Positions 16,293-26,054 are shown, numbered from the stretch's first letter. The stretch: 64,000 nt of DNA from Candidatus Saccharibacteria bacterium (GCA_016699895.1 CP064991.1:434001-498000), one strand, 5' to 3'. Numbers and translations: made by a program. Notes: generated by a model not told the origin, from the sequence alone.

Positions 16293-16820
16293 ATGAATCA
16301 CGACAAACTGCGATGGCTGCGTAAAAAACGCTGGTATATTTATGTGACCATCGGTGTTATTTTTGGTATTGTAGATTATTATCTGCAAGCGTTATTACAA
16401 CAAAACCAGCCTGTTTCGATTATAGCTATTTTTGGGGTCTGGATCATACCGCTCCTACCCGTAGCGTTATATGAGTCATGGGCTTCGCGCAGGATCACTG
16501 GGACGATCCTAGCTAGCATTCTGACCTGGAGTACGGCCATAGTGTCCTACTATGTTTACATGTTTTGTGTGCTGGTATTTTTCGGGACAGTTAGCCGTCC
16601 CGAATTGTATATAGGGCACATCAGCGAACCATATTATTGGACTAATGTCAGCATGGTGTTCACGGGTGACGTTTTGGGAGGGATTGTCGAGTGGCTGATG
16701 GTAGCGATCTTTGGCGGCGGTGTATTGGGCGCATGTATTGGATTTCTATATAGATTGATCTTACCCAAAGAGCAATCTAAAGCTACTCTCGAAAATAAAC
16801 AAGAGAATATCAAAGAATAA
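16293..16820 (+). CDS. Membrane protein of unknown function
   Basis: 175 residues from ATG 16293; the frame is open to 16239. TATTAT at 16280-16285 ends 7 nt before this ATG, supporting a leaderless start here, with a second ATG 6 bp upstream as the alternative. Four to five hydrophobic segments (WYIYVTIGVIFGIVDYYL, VSIIAIFGVWIIPLLPVAL, a long one around residues 65-95, and VAIFGGGVLGACIGFLY). No motif that I recognise. It lies immediately outside the right end of the mobile element, so its upstream region may have been replaced on integration. Confidence 0.6.
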   Translation: MNHDKLRWLRKKRWYIYVTIGVIFGIVDYYLQALLQQNQPVSIIAIFGVWIIPLLPVALYESWASRRITGTILASILTWSTAIVSYYVYMFCVLVFFGTVSRPELYIGHISEPYYWTNVSMVFTGDVLGGIVEWLMVAIFGGGVLGACIGFLYRLILPKEQSKATLENKQENIKE

Positions 16821-16832
16821 ATAGTTCTAGAT

Positions 16833-17771
16833 TTATTGAGTATTCAGCGTTTCGAAGTAGTCATCTATGAACTGCTGTTCGGAGATGAACGTCACAATTT
16901 GCGCATTGGCAGACTCTTTTTTACTAAACGGGCGTTTATCGATGAGGGTCATACCGTAGGTGAATTCACCTTTTGTCTCTACGACGACGGCCTCATCTCG
17001 GACTTCGCACGCCTTTGGTTTCATAACGAAATAGGCGGCCAATGCATCGTACATTAATGCACCGCGGGTTGATAATTCGCTGCGCTGGATGTTTTGGATG
17101 TAGGGGGCGAGTGCGGACTGCAGCTCCGAACGTACGGCATCATTTTTGATTCGCGCAAACTCCTCGATCGGGACTTGGATATCGTTGCATACATCGAGCG
17201 GTATATACGTCTTTTTTACCGGAAATTCGGCAACAATTGCTGCGGCATCAGGATCGACGCAAATGTTGAATTCAGCTACCCGATTTTTGTTGCCTGGCAC
17301 ATCGAAAGCACCACCCATTATCACGAGTTCCTTTATCTGTTGCATGGTTTTGGCGTCGCGCTGAATCGCCTGGGCAATGTTGGTCTGTGGACCCAAAATT
17401 AGCAGGGTAATTTCACCAGGATTTTCATCGACAATACGCAGTATTTTATCGACCGCCTGACCGTCTAACGGGACCTGTTCGGTAATTGTTGCGCCGTCTA
17501 GGCCGCTAGCCCCATGCACATTTGCGAGCACCTGTTCGCGTAACAATGGTTTATCGGCACCAGAAAATAGTGGGATAGTCGGTTGACCAGCTAGTGTCAA
17601 AATATGTTTGGCATTATTCGTTACATTCTGAATTGTCGAATTACCAGCCACTGTCGTTACCGCAGAGATCTCTATATTCGGCGCGGCACACATTAGTAGT
17701 ATAGCCAGCGCATCATCGTGGCCTGGATCGGTATCAATAATCAACTTCTTTTTATTCATTGTGGTTTCCAT
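16833..17771 (-). CDS. Inosine-uridine preferring nucleoside hydrolase (IunH/Rih family)
   Basis: 312 residues. IIDTDPGHDDALAI at the N-terminus is the calcium-binding DTD-x-GxDD signature of the family; TTVAGN and VIMGGAFDVPGN follow, then AEFNICVDPDAA. These enzymes cleave the N-glycosidic bond of ribonucleosides to base plus ribose, feeding nucleobase salvage, important in an organism lacking de novo synthesis. The start is ATG with AAAGGAG upstream. A leader of about 155 nt with an attenuator-like structure precedes it, so ligand-dependent control is likely. Confidence 0.92.
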   Translation of the reverse strand: METTMNKKKLIIDTDPGHDDALAILLMCAAPNIEISAVTTVAGNSTIQNVTNNAKHILTLAGQPTIPLFSGADKPLLREQVLANVHGASGLDGATITEQVPLDGQAVDKILRIVDENPGEITLLILGPQTNIAQAIQRDAKTMQQIKELVIMGGAFDVPGNKNRVAEFNICVDPDAAAIVAEFPVKKTYIPLDVCNDIQVPIEEFARIKNDAVRSELQSALAPYIQNIQRSELSTRGALMYDALAAYFVMKPKACEVRDEAVVVETKGEFTYGMTLIDKRPFSKKESANAQIVTFISEQQFIDDYFETLNTQ

Positions 17772-17927
17772 AACTTTTCTCCTTTATTAATTGTTCTTGC
17801 ATAATAAAAACTCCCGTATTTGCGGGAGATTTATGGTTTCTCGGCGTCATTAGCACGCTATCGCCAACAAACATCTCCCGCACACGCGTGATGCCAGTAG
17901 TTGTGTTGACGTAATGTTGCACTCATA
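17772..17927 (-). promoter_or_regulatory. Riboswitch-like attenuator leader of the nucleoside hydrolase gene
   Basis: On the minus strand the leader folds into a stem GCGGGAGAT/ATCTCCCGC enclosing about 42 nt with inner GTTT/AAAC and GGCG/CGCC helices and conserved-looking CTAATGA. The 3' strand CTCCCG alternatively pairs with CGGGAG just downstream (loop CAAATA), followed by TTTTTATT, which is a standard terminator. The two folds exclude each other, as in transcriptional riboswitches. I cannot assign it to a known class; a purine-, nucleoside- or queuosine-related ligand would suit the gene. Confidence 0.65.
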
Positions 17928-17933
17928 ACGTGT

Positions 17934-17963
17934 ACTATAACATTACGATACTGCTATAGTCAA
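17934..17963 (-). promoter_or_regulatory. Promoter of the nucleoside hydrolase leader (TTGACT-18-TATAGT)
   Basis: -35 TTGACT (17963-17958) and -10 TATAGT (17939-17934) with 18 nt spacing on the minus strand. The -10 box sits inside a 9-bp inverted repeat CGTAATGTT/AACATTACG that could be an operator. Confidence 0.65.
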
Positions 17964-18075
17964 TAGTGACACGTACTTGCACAAGCCTCTTTTATGATAA
18001 AACTGGTGAATGTCAATATTGATAAACAAGCTTTAGCCCTGTAACATAGATAGGGTAATATAAGGAGGATTGAAT

Positions 18076-18639
18076 ATGATTTGGTTATGGATAGTTTTGG
18101 CTGTAGTTGTGGTCCTAGTGATCGCAGTTATTGGCATATATAACGCCCTGGTTCGTTTGCGCGTTCGTGTTGATGAGGCGTGGAGTGATATTACTGTTCA
18201 ATTGAAACGTCGTGCTGATTTGATTCCAAATCTGGTTGAATCAGTCAAAGGCTATGCTACTCATGAAAAAGAAGTTTTCGAAAGAGTCACCGAAGCTCGC
18301 TCGGCTATTATGAGCGCCGCTCAGCAGGGTCCAAAAGCTGCCGCCGCCGCTGAGAATCAGTTCGAAGGCGCCCTAAAATCTCTATTTGCTGTTGCCGAAG
18401 CGTATCCACAGCTACGTGCTAATGAGAACTTTTTGCAGTTGCAGGCTGAGATCACCGATACTGAGGACAAGGTCCAGGCTTCACGGCGCTTTTACAACGG
18501 TGGTGTTCGTGATCTAAACACCAAGATCCAGACGTTCCCAACCAACGTTCTCGCTGGCATGTTTGGTTTCAAAGAGCGCGAGTTCTTTGAGGTCGAAGAT
18601 CGCGCTGCTGTCGAAGAAGCTCCAAAAGTCAGTTTCTAA
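18076..18639 (+). CDS. lemA: LemA family protein
   Basis: 187 residues from ATG 18076 preceded by AAGGAGG. One N-terminal membrane helix (residues about 2-24), then the conserved NALVRLRVRVDEAWSDI and QLKRRADLIPNLVESVKGY of LemA, a long helical domain, and TKIQTFPTNVLAGMFGFKEREFFE near the end. LemA proteins are membrane-anchored helical bundles often encoded with the protease HtpX, as here, and are thought to work in membrane protein quality control. The exact function is not established. Confidence 0.95.
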   Translation: MIWLWIVLAVVVVLVIAVIGIYNALVRLRVRVDEAWSDITVQLKRRADLIPNLVESVKGYATHEKEVFERVTEARSAIMSAAQQGPKAAAAAENQFEGALKSLFAVAEAYPQLRANENFLQLQAEITDTEDKVQASRRFYNGGVRDLNTKIQTFPTNVLAGMFGFKEREFFEVEDRAAVEEAPKVSF

Positions 18640-18663
18640 TCTAGTTTATAGCAGGGACCAGCA

Positions 18664-19221
18664 ATGTATAGTGCTATTAGCGCCAACAAACGAAACACTG
18701 TCATTATCATGGCAGTGTTTCTAGTGATTATCGCGGGACTTGGCTGGCTGGCTGGCGCTGCTTATAATAACGTTGGGATAACTTGGATTGTGATCGCTGT
18801 CGCTAGTGTTTATGCTTTGATCCAGTATTTTGCAGCCAGCAGGCTGGCTCTAGCAGTTAATGGCGCTCACCAGATTGAAAAGCGCGATGCCCCGGAATTA
18901 TACCGGATTGTCGAGAATCTTGCGATCACTGATGGTTTACCTATGCCAAAAGTTTACATCATGGATGATCCGGCACCTAATGCCTTTGCGACTGGTCGCA
19001 ACCCTGATAACGCCTCGGTGGCTGTTACGACGGGCTTGCTGCAGATTATGGACAAGCGTGAATTAGCCGCGGTGTTGGCGCACGAGATGGGACATGTCAA
19101 GAATTACGATATCCTAGTTAACATGATTGTATTTGGATTAGTCAGCGCTATCGGCATGATCTGCGATATGATTATGAGAGTTGCTTTTGGGGTGATAGTA
19201 AAGACCGTGACGCGAGGCTGA
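18664..19221 (+). CDS. htpX: HtpX-like M48 zinc metalloprotease, N-terminal part (frameshift)
   Basis: Contains two N-terminal membrane helices, the DDPAPNAFATGR segment and the zinc motif HEMGH (AAVLAHEMGHVKNYD). Translation ends at 19221 with an unrelated tail VIVKTVTRG. If one G is added to the GGGG run at 19189-19192 the frame continues FGGDSKDRDARLM and joins directly to the next frame, giving one full HtpX of about 290 residues. The break is therefore a homopolymer indel, either an assembly error or a true mutation. HtpX degrades misfolded membrane proteins. Confidence 0.85.
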   Translation: MYSAISANKRNTVIIMAVFLVIIAGLGWLAGAAYNNVGITWIVIAVASVYALIQYFAASRLALAVNGAHQIEKRDAPELYRIVENLAITDGLPMPKVYIMDDPAPNAFATGRNPDNASVAVTTGLLQIMDKRELAAVLAHEMGHVKNYDILVNMIVFGLVSAIGMICDMIMRVAFGVIVKTVTRG

Positions 19222-19532
19222 TGATCTTTGGCATCATTGCTGCGATTTTAGCGCCGATCGTGGCTCTCATGGTGCAACTAGCAGTTTCCAGGCAGCGTGA
19301 ATATTTGGCTGATGCCAGTGGAGCGTTGACGACGCGCGACCCAGAGGGTCTCGCCATGGCGCTAGAGAAGCTGAAGGATAGTAGCAAACCGATGCGTAAC
19401 CAAAATAGCTCGACCGCTCATTTATTCTTTGCAAATCCTCTAAAGCCGGGCTTTTTATCAAAGCTGTTTAGCACCCATCCACCACTCGATGATCGTATTG
19501 CTAGACTACGACAGAATGCGACAAAAATGTAA
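19221..19532 (+). CDS. htpX: HtpX-like metalloprotease, C-terminal part (frameshift)
   Basis: Continues the protease: a hydrophobic helix IIAAILAPIVALMVQLAV, then SRQREYLADASGA, whose glutamate is the third zinc ligand of M48 proteases, and the family ending THPPLDDRIARLR. Its ATG overlaps the TGA of the first half (TGATG), so even with the break the two halves could be translationally coupled. The stop overlaps the ATG of the next gene by one base. Confidence 0.85.
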   Translation: MIFGIIAAILAPIVALMVQLAVSRQREYLADASGALTTRDPEGLAMALEKLKDSSKPMRNQNSSTAHLFFANPLKPGFLSKLFSTHPPLDDRIARLRQNATKM

Positions 19533-20725
19533 TGACAGACAAGAAAACTGATCACAGAACCAAACCAGCCGCCAAGGCTAAATCGGCTCAAAAGACTAGT
19601 TATCCGCTCTTCCGCCCATTATTTGCGGTTGGTCGTTTCCTTAGAGGTATCGGACGCAAAATCAGTGGGCGTGTCCGAGGTTTATTAGCCCGCCGTCCGC
19701 ATCGTAGTTTTTATCTGACTGCGCGCCAAGATGCGCGTAGAGGTTTAAAAATCGACAGCTACGGTGGATTTACTATGCGCGTCTGGCGCATGATGATAAA
19801 AAATCGTGGTTTATTCATCAAATACTTTATTTTTTATGGCATAGTAGCGTTTTGTATAGTTGGACTAGCTAGCCAGGAAAACTTTGTGGCTTTTCGCGAT
19901 GCGATTAACAATTCCGACGGCTACGAGGGTATAACGAAATGGGTATCGCTATTTTCTAACGCAATCGCTAGTGGCGGCAGTTCGACTCTCGATGCTTCGC
20001 AGCAGATTCTGTCAGCTATTCTCTTCTTGTATGGCTGGCTAACTATCATATGGTTGCTACGGGCGATCATGCGAGGTGATGACGAAAAGATCAAACTGCG
20101 AGACGGATTGTATTCATCTGGCTCGCCAATCCTCTCTACTCTAGCCGTAGCGGTTGTTGTCGTTTTGCAGCTGTTGCCACTCGGTTTAGTGACTATCGCC
20201 TATACCTCAATTACAGCAGTTGGCTGGATAAACACTGGCGTTGCGATCGAGAATATGGCCGCGTGGTGTGCGCTAGCGGTTGCGGCGATTTTGACTATCT
20301 ATTGGATATCTAGCTCCCTGATTGCGCTCATTATCGTAACTTTGCCAGGAACGTATCCGTTCGTGGCGATTCGCGCCGCTGGCGATTTGATGGTTGGACG
20401 GCGGCTCAAACTGACGTTGAGATTGCTATTCATGATGCTGCCAGTGGCCCTACTATGGTTATTGATTCTGATGCCGGCTATCTTTGTGGATAGTTGGCTC
20501 AAACTGACGTGGTTCCCACTCGTGCCACTAGTAGTGTTCTTGCTCGGTATTTTGACAATGATGTGGATAGCAACCTATATTTATATGCTGTATCGTCAGA
20601 TTGTTGACGATCCAACACCACCAGTTTCGGCGCGAATATTAAAGAAACCAACCAAACTAAAAAAGTCGGTAAAACCACAGAATGCGGCTAAATCAGTCAA
20701 AAAGCCAAAATCGAGCAAACAATAA
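19532..20725 (+). CDS. Polytopic membrane protein of unknown function
   Basis: 397 residues. The first 70 or so residues are very basic and hydrophilic (lysine/arginine-rich), followed by about six membrane segments (near residues 105-125, 160-180, 200-230, 245-275, 300-320, 325-350), and a lysine-rich C-terminus. No enzymatic motif is visible. It is the third gene of a lemA-htpX operon, linked by a one-base stop/start overlap, so a role in membrane homeostasis is a reasonable guess. The terminal basic tails probably face the cytoplasm. Confidence 0.7.
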   Translation: MTDKKTDHRTKPAAKAKSAQKTSYPLFRPLFAVGRFLRGIGRKISGRVRGLLARRPHRSFYLTARQDARRGLKIDSYGGFTMRVWRMMIKNRGLFIKYFIFYGIVAFCIVGLASQENFVAFRDAINNSDGYEGITKWVSLFSNAIASGGSSTLDASQQILSAILFLYGWLTIIWLLRAIMRGDDEKIKLRDGLYSSGSPILSTLAVAVVVVLQLLPLGLVTIAYTSITAVGWINTGVAIENMAAWCALAVAAILTIYWISSSLIALIIVTLPGTYPFVAIRAAGDLMVGRRLKLTLRLLFMMLPVALLWLLILMPAIFVDSWLKLTWFPLVPLVVFLLGILTMMWIATYIYMLYRQIVDDPTPPVSARILKKPTKLKKSVKPQNAAKSVKKPKSSKQ

Positions 20726-20740
20726 CTGTTTTTTGTAACA

Positions 20741-21034
20741 TTAGTGTAAGTTCAACGCGTTTAACACTAAATCTAGATCCTTGACACTATTTTTTTTGAC
20801 GTGCACAACCGGATAGCCGTATTCGACCGCACTTTTCTCGAGTTTTTCACCAAATAATTTGGCCCATGCGACTTCTTTTTCTTTTACATCATGCGGATAC
20901 GAATCGGCAATATCCCAGAGTCCGCGCCTAAATACTACGTCTCGAATACGACTTTCATCATTATCTATTAGAAAAATAGGCCGAATATCGACATTCGTAT
21001 GGAGTGTCGGTAAAAGTTCTGGCAATATACCCAC
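20741..21034 (-). pseudogene. P-loop kinase-like protein, C-terminal part after in-frame TAG
   Basis: In the same frame as 21059-21352, separated only by an amber codon. The bridging codons read QQGFIFEGVGILPELL, matching the strand that follows the lid helices in 2-phosphoglycerate kinase-like and related P-loop kinases. The part from 21034 contains FLIDNDESRIRDVVFRR, ending VLNALNLH. Confidence 0.6.
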
Positions 21035-21058
21035 ACCTTCAAAAATGAATCCTTGTTG

Positions 21059-21352
21059 CTAGGTATAGTCATCCTCGATCAGTTTTTTGTTACCAGGCCA
21101 GGCCTCGATACCTTGTTTCCATTCTCTATCAACAATCTCCTGCGTGTCAAAGGTATTGAGAAACGAAACAGCATCGTAATCATCGTCTGAATGTAGGTCA
21201 GGATAATCTTTTTTACTCGTTATCGCTAGCATTATATCGCGAGTCTGATCAGTCGATAGCCATGGTAGATGTAAATGATCAGCGAGTAGTGTAGCAATAG
21301 TAGATTTTCCGACAGTTGGCGCACCACCGATTAGAATTACCAGTTTACTCAT
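21059..21352 (-). pseudogene. P-loop kinase-like protein, N-terminal part (interrupted by TAG)
   Basis: LIGGAPTVGKSTIATLLA is a Walker A motif, and STDQTRDIM is a substrate-binding segment as in 2-phosphoglycerate kinase or zeta-toxin-like kinases. A TAG codon at 21059-21061 (forward coordinates) ends this piece, yet the frame continues cleanly for another 106 codons. This is either a point nonsense mutation, a base error, or readthrough. The substrate cannot be predicted. Confidence 0.65.
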
Positions 21353-21457
21353 AGGTAGATTTTAACATAAAAATATGGGGAACTAGAAATACGTATTTTG
21401 ACAATTAAAATGCTAGAATGTTAGGATATCTTTTATATCAATGATTAGGAAAAGCAA

Positions 21458-22306
21458 TTGAGAATGATTAACGACGATACTTTACCAAAGTTAGCCCTCG
21501 GCACATGGATGATGGGCGACAATAGAAGCCCGAACAATGACGAAGACGGAGATATTTCGGCCATAAAGTTAGCGCTCGATAACGGCGTATCGCTCATTGA
21601 CACGGCACAAATGTATGCAGATGGTCGGTGTGAGGAGTTGGTTGGGCGTGCTATTAGGGACCGGCCACGGGATAGTTATCAGATTTTGACGAAACAAAAA
21701 GCTAGTAAATTGAGCTACAATAACGTACTAAATGGCGCTCGGGCTAGCTTGCTACGATTAGGAGTCGATTACATAGATTATTTTGTGTGTCATGCGCCTA
21801 ATGCAGACTTTGATACTCGTGATTTTTTCCTAGCGGCTAATCAATTGCACAAGGACGGTCTGATCCGTCATGTTGGAGTTAGCAATTTTGGTCCAAAGTC
21901 ATTACAGGTTGCACTGGATACTTCGGATATGCCAATTAGTCTCAATCAGGTGAGTTTTTCGATGGTAGACAGCGACATTCTACGAACAGGCACTTATGAT
22001 TTTTGTGTAAGACATAATATTCCGATCCAGGCATATCGCGTTTTCGCCAGGCTAAAATATAACAAAGAGGTCATGGAAATGCTCGAATCTATCGCGCCTC
22101 GGTATGATGTGACGGCATATCAGTTGGCTCTAGCCTATATCAATAGTTATGACGACATACACTTTACGATCAAGGCTAGTAGTACCGAACATTGGAAACA
22201 AATCAAGGCAGCTATGACGATCGAGCTCAAATCTGAAGATCTAGAGACATTACGTTCGTTGCACGAGTCAAAACATGGCGACACGATGGCGTATTTGACG
22301 ATCTAG
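21458..22306 (+). CDS. Aldo/keto reductase
   Basis: 282 residues with the (beta/alpha)8 AKR pattern: GTWMMGDN near the start, SLIDTAQMYADG (catalytic Asp and Tyr), the lysine in ILTKQKASK, VCHAPNAD around the catalytic histidine, GVSNFGPKSLQ, and a C-terminal NADPH-binding part with the IKASSTEHW segment. It reduces carbonyls with NADPH; the substrate is unknown. The start is either TTG 21458, well spaced from AGGA at 21447-21450, or ATG 21464. The gene stands alone between a broken kinase gene and ligA. Confidence 0.9.
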   Translation: MRMINDDTLPKLALGTWMMGDNRSPNNDEDGDISAIKLALDNGVSLIDTAQMYADGRCEELVGRAIRDRPRDSYQILTKQKASKLSYNNVLNGARASLLRLGVDYIDYFVCHAPNADFDTRDFFLAANQLHKDGLIRHVGVSNFGPKSLQVALDTSDMPISLNQVSFSMVDSDILRTGTYDFCVRHNIPIQAYRVFARLKYNKEVMEMLESIAPRYDVTAYQLALAYINSYDDIHFTIKASSTEHWKQIKAAMTIELKSEDLETLRSLHESKHGDTMAYLTI

Positions 22307-22337
22307 CCAAGGTCGATATTAGACAGCCTATCAGTGG

Positions 22338-22343
22338 TATAAT
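22338..22343 (+). promoter_or_regulatory. Extended -10 box (TGG-TATAAT) for leaderless ligA
   Basis: TATAAT with an upstream TGn, ending 8 nt before the ligA ATG; no Shine-Dalgarno lies between. Confidence 0.65.
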
Positions 22344-22348
22344 AGTAG

Positions 22349-24379
<2,031 letters not shown>

Positions 24380-24393
24380 CTAGAGGAGTAATC

Positions 24394-24801
24394 ATGCCAA
24401 CATTTCAATACAAGAAACTAGTGAGAGATAATATACCTGGCTGGCACCGCGAAAATGGACACACGGTCAAGGGTCGGACGTTGACTGGCCGAGATTTGCG
24501 AGCGGCTTTGTGCGAGAAGCTACACGAAGAGGCCGACGAAGTCGATGCCGCTCTATCGAAACAGGAATTAACAGAGGAAATTGCCGACGTTGAGCAGATT
24601 TTGCATGATCTTTGCGCCGAAGAAGGCATTCTGCCGAGTGAGGTTGAAACGGCGCGATTAGCCAAGGCGGACAGAAAAGGTGGATTTAGGACGGGAGCGT
24701 ATATCGAAACAGTCACTATCCCGAACGAGGAAGATAAGTGGGCGCAATATTGTCGCCAAGATCCGGATAAATATCCAGAAGTAACGGAGGACGAGTTATG
24801 A
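24394..24801 (+). CDS. MazG/PRA-PH-like nucleotide pyrophosphohydrolase
   Basis: 135 residues. YKKLVRDNIP at the N-terminus and the helical EKLHEEADEVDAAL then EIADVEQILHDL give the EExxE...ExxD metal-binding pattern of all-alpha NTP pyrophosphatases of the phosphoribosyl-ATP pyrophosphohydrolase type. With no histidine pathway nearby it is more likely a house-cleaning enzyme for noncanonical dNTPs. First of three tightly overlapping small genes (stop/start ATGA overlap with the next). Confidence 0.85.
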   Translation: MPTFQYKKLVRDNIPGWHRENGHTVKGRTLTGRDLRAALCEKLHEEADEVDAALSKQELTEEIADVEQILHDLCAEEGILPSEVETARLAKADRKGGFRTGAYIETVTIPNEEDKWAQYCRQDPDKYPEVTEDEL

Positions 24802-25034
24802 ATGACCCAGAGCCAAAGACGATACCAAAAGGTACATACCGCCATACAAAATCCGGCAAGATGTACGAAGTGATTGGCGTCGCACTTCATACCGAGACGA
24901 ATGAGCAGCTGGTGATATATCGACCGCTTTATGATGCAAAATATGAGCTATTCGCTCGGCCGTACGATATGTTTGTTGAAAAAGTGACAATAGATGGGCA
25001 AGAAGTATTAAGGTTTGAAAAGGAGGAGAGGTGA
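24798..25034 (+). CDS. DUF1653 family protein
   Basis: 78 residues. IPKGTYRHTKSGKMYEVIG followed by ETNEQLVIYRPLY and LFARPYDMFVEKV is the DUF1653 pattern, a small beta-rich domain often fused to or encoded beside MazG and Nudix-type enzymes. Here it lies between two NTP pyrophosphohydrolase-like genes, overlapping both. The function is unknown. Confidence 0.85.
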   Translation: MNDPEPKTIPKGTYRHTKSGKMYEVIGVALHTETNEQLVIYRPLYDAKYELFARPYDMFVEKVTIDGQEVLRFEKEER

Positions 25035-25348
25035 GTTTAAAACAATATCAGCAGAGGATTGATGACATCTTGCAAACCTACGAAAAGCCGTATTGGCATC
25101 CACTCAGTCAATTTGCACGGCTGGCGGAGGAAACCGGCGAAGTCGGTCGATTACTAAACCACATGTACGGCGATAAACCGAAAAAACCAGGCGAAGCTAA
25201 ACAAGAATTGCCAGATGAGTTAGCGGATGTTCTATATGGGGTAATTTGTCTCGCTAATTCGCACAATGTTGATCTCGATGAAGCCATGGAACATGCCATA
25301 GACAAAATGCTGGGTCGTGACAAAGATCGATTCGCGAAAAAGCAATAA
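25031..25348 (+). CDS. MazG-like nucleotide pyrophosphohydrolase
   Basis: 105 residues, starting GTG (GTGA overlap with the preceding stop, and AAAAGGAGGAG just upstream). LAEETGEVGRLLNHM then ELPDELADVLYGVICLAN gives the paired metal-binding motifs of MazG-like enzymes. Probably hydrolyses noncanonical or excess NTPs to NMP and pyrophosphate. Last gene of the three-gene housekeeping operon; followed directly by a terminator shared with the convergent RRM gene. Confidence 0.88.
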   Translation: MSLKQYQQRIDDILQTYEKPYWHPLSQFARLAEETGEVGRLLNHMYGDKPKKPGEAKQELPDELADVLYGVICLANSHNVDLDEAMEHAIDKMLGRDKDRFAKKQ

Positions 25349-25375
25349 AAAACGCCCCAGAAATCCGGAGCGTTT
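25349..25375. terminator. Bidirectional terminator
   Basis: AAACGC and GCGTTT arms around CCCCAGAAATCCGGA, with A and T runs on both sides, between the convergent MazG-like and RRM genes. Confidence 0.65.
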
Positions 25376-25392
25376 AGTTTAGCGAGCTGTTA

Positions 25393-25713
25393 TTACCAGC
25401 TACGCTGACGGAACGAGCCGCCGCCGCGGTTGTTGTCGCGACGTGGAGCACCGCCGCCGTTATCATCACGGCTGCGAGCTTCGCTGACAGTGATTTTGCG
25501 ACCGTCAAGTTCGGCTTCATTGCCTTTGGCGACCGCTGCGTCGGCAGCTGCATCGTCTTCGAACTCAACAAATGCAAAACCGCGTGAACGGTTTGGATTG
25601 TCGCGCTCTTTGACAACTTCAGCTTTGGTTACTTCGCCGAATTGGCTAAAGAACTCGCGCAAGCTGTCATCTGTTGTCGCCCAAGCTAGGCTGCCTACAA
25701 ATAGTTTTTTCAT
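25393..25713 (-). CDS. RRM-domain RNA-binding protein
   Basis: 106 residues: one RNA recognition motif with RNP2 LFVGSLAW (about residues 4-11) and RNP1 RGFAFVEF (about 44-51), then a glycine/arginine-rich tail ([16 protein letters not shown]). This is the layout of small bacterial RRM proteins of cyanobacteria and other phyla, often cold-induced. It has a 5' UTR of about 80 nt with inverted repeats, so post-transcriptional control is plausible. Confidence 0.93.
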   Translation of the reverse strand: MKKLFVGSLAWATTDDSLREFFSQFGEVTKAEVVKERDNPNRSRGFAFVEFEDDAAADAAVAKGNEAELDGRKITVSEARSRDDNGGGAPRRDNNRGGGSFRQRSW

Positions 25714-25797
25714 TCAATACGTTTCCTTCGTTACCAGAGAGTCGACCATCTCTGATGACGGGATTACCGCGCTTCGAAATCATCTCTGTTGCGTAGC

Positions 25798-25826
25798 ATT
25801 GTAGCAGATCGGGTGCGAAAGCGCAA
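25798..25826 (-). promoter_or_regulatory. Promoter of the RRM gene (TTGCGC-17-TACAAT)
   Basis: -35 TTGCGC (25826-25821) and -10 TACAAT (25803-25798) on the minus strand, spacing 17 nt. The transcript would begin about 80 nt before the ATG; the leader contains two copies of CAGAGATG. Confidence 0.6.
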
Positions 25827-25870
25827 GCGAAAAATTGTAACGCTTATGCTAAAATTACAACATATTTTTG

Positions 25871-25900
25871 TTGACAATCAGAAAAAGCTTGCGCTATAAT
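25871..25900 (+). promoter_or_regulatory. Consensus promoter TTGACA-18-TATAAT
   Basis: Perfect -35 and -10 hexamers with 18 nt spacing, one of the strongest promoters in the window, driving the small transcript at 25907-26037. Confidence 0.85.
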
Positions 25901-25906
25901 GTCGTC

Positions 25907-26037
25907 ATGCTGGTGCGCACGGGGCACCTGTCCAGGCAGATGACCCGTTCGCAAATGCAAAACAAATACAAGGGCCCCGAGGGTGGGCGCGCAACAGCAA
26001 AAATAAAAATCCCGTCACGCTTCTCCGGCGGGCTTTT
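25907..26037 (+). ncRNA. Candidate small RNA (or leaderless 44-aa ORF) of unknown family
   Basis: A consensus promoter is followed by about 130 nt ending in a terminator hairpin CCCGTC/GGCGGG and CTTTTTT at 26015-26037. Local stems GGTGC/GCACC and CCTG/CAGG are visible near the 5' end. An ATG at 25907 lies exactly at the expected start point and opens 44 codons (basic peptide beginning MLVRTGHLSRQ) that run through the terminator to 26041. It does not show the SRP RNA, tmRNA or RNase P signatures. The next gene has its own promoter, so this is an independent transcript. Confidence 0.6.
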
Positions 26038-26054
26038 TTGATATAATGGGTCAT

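Noticed and set aside
17821..17880. Fluoride (crcB) riboswitch upstream of the nucleoside hydrolase
   Set aside because: Ends such as GGCGAT and GCTAATGAC resemble it, but the pseudoknot partner strand and the third helix are missing and the gene is not a fluoride exporter.
25907..26037. SRP (4.5S) RNA
   Set aside because: The conserved GGTCAGG...GGAAGCAGCC-type apical loop is absent.
26046..26048. ATG at 26046 as the glycosyltransferase start
   Set aside because: It lies within the TATAAT -10 box; the next in-frame ATG at 26055 has the expected leaderless spacing.
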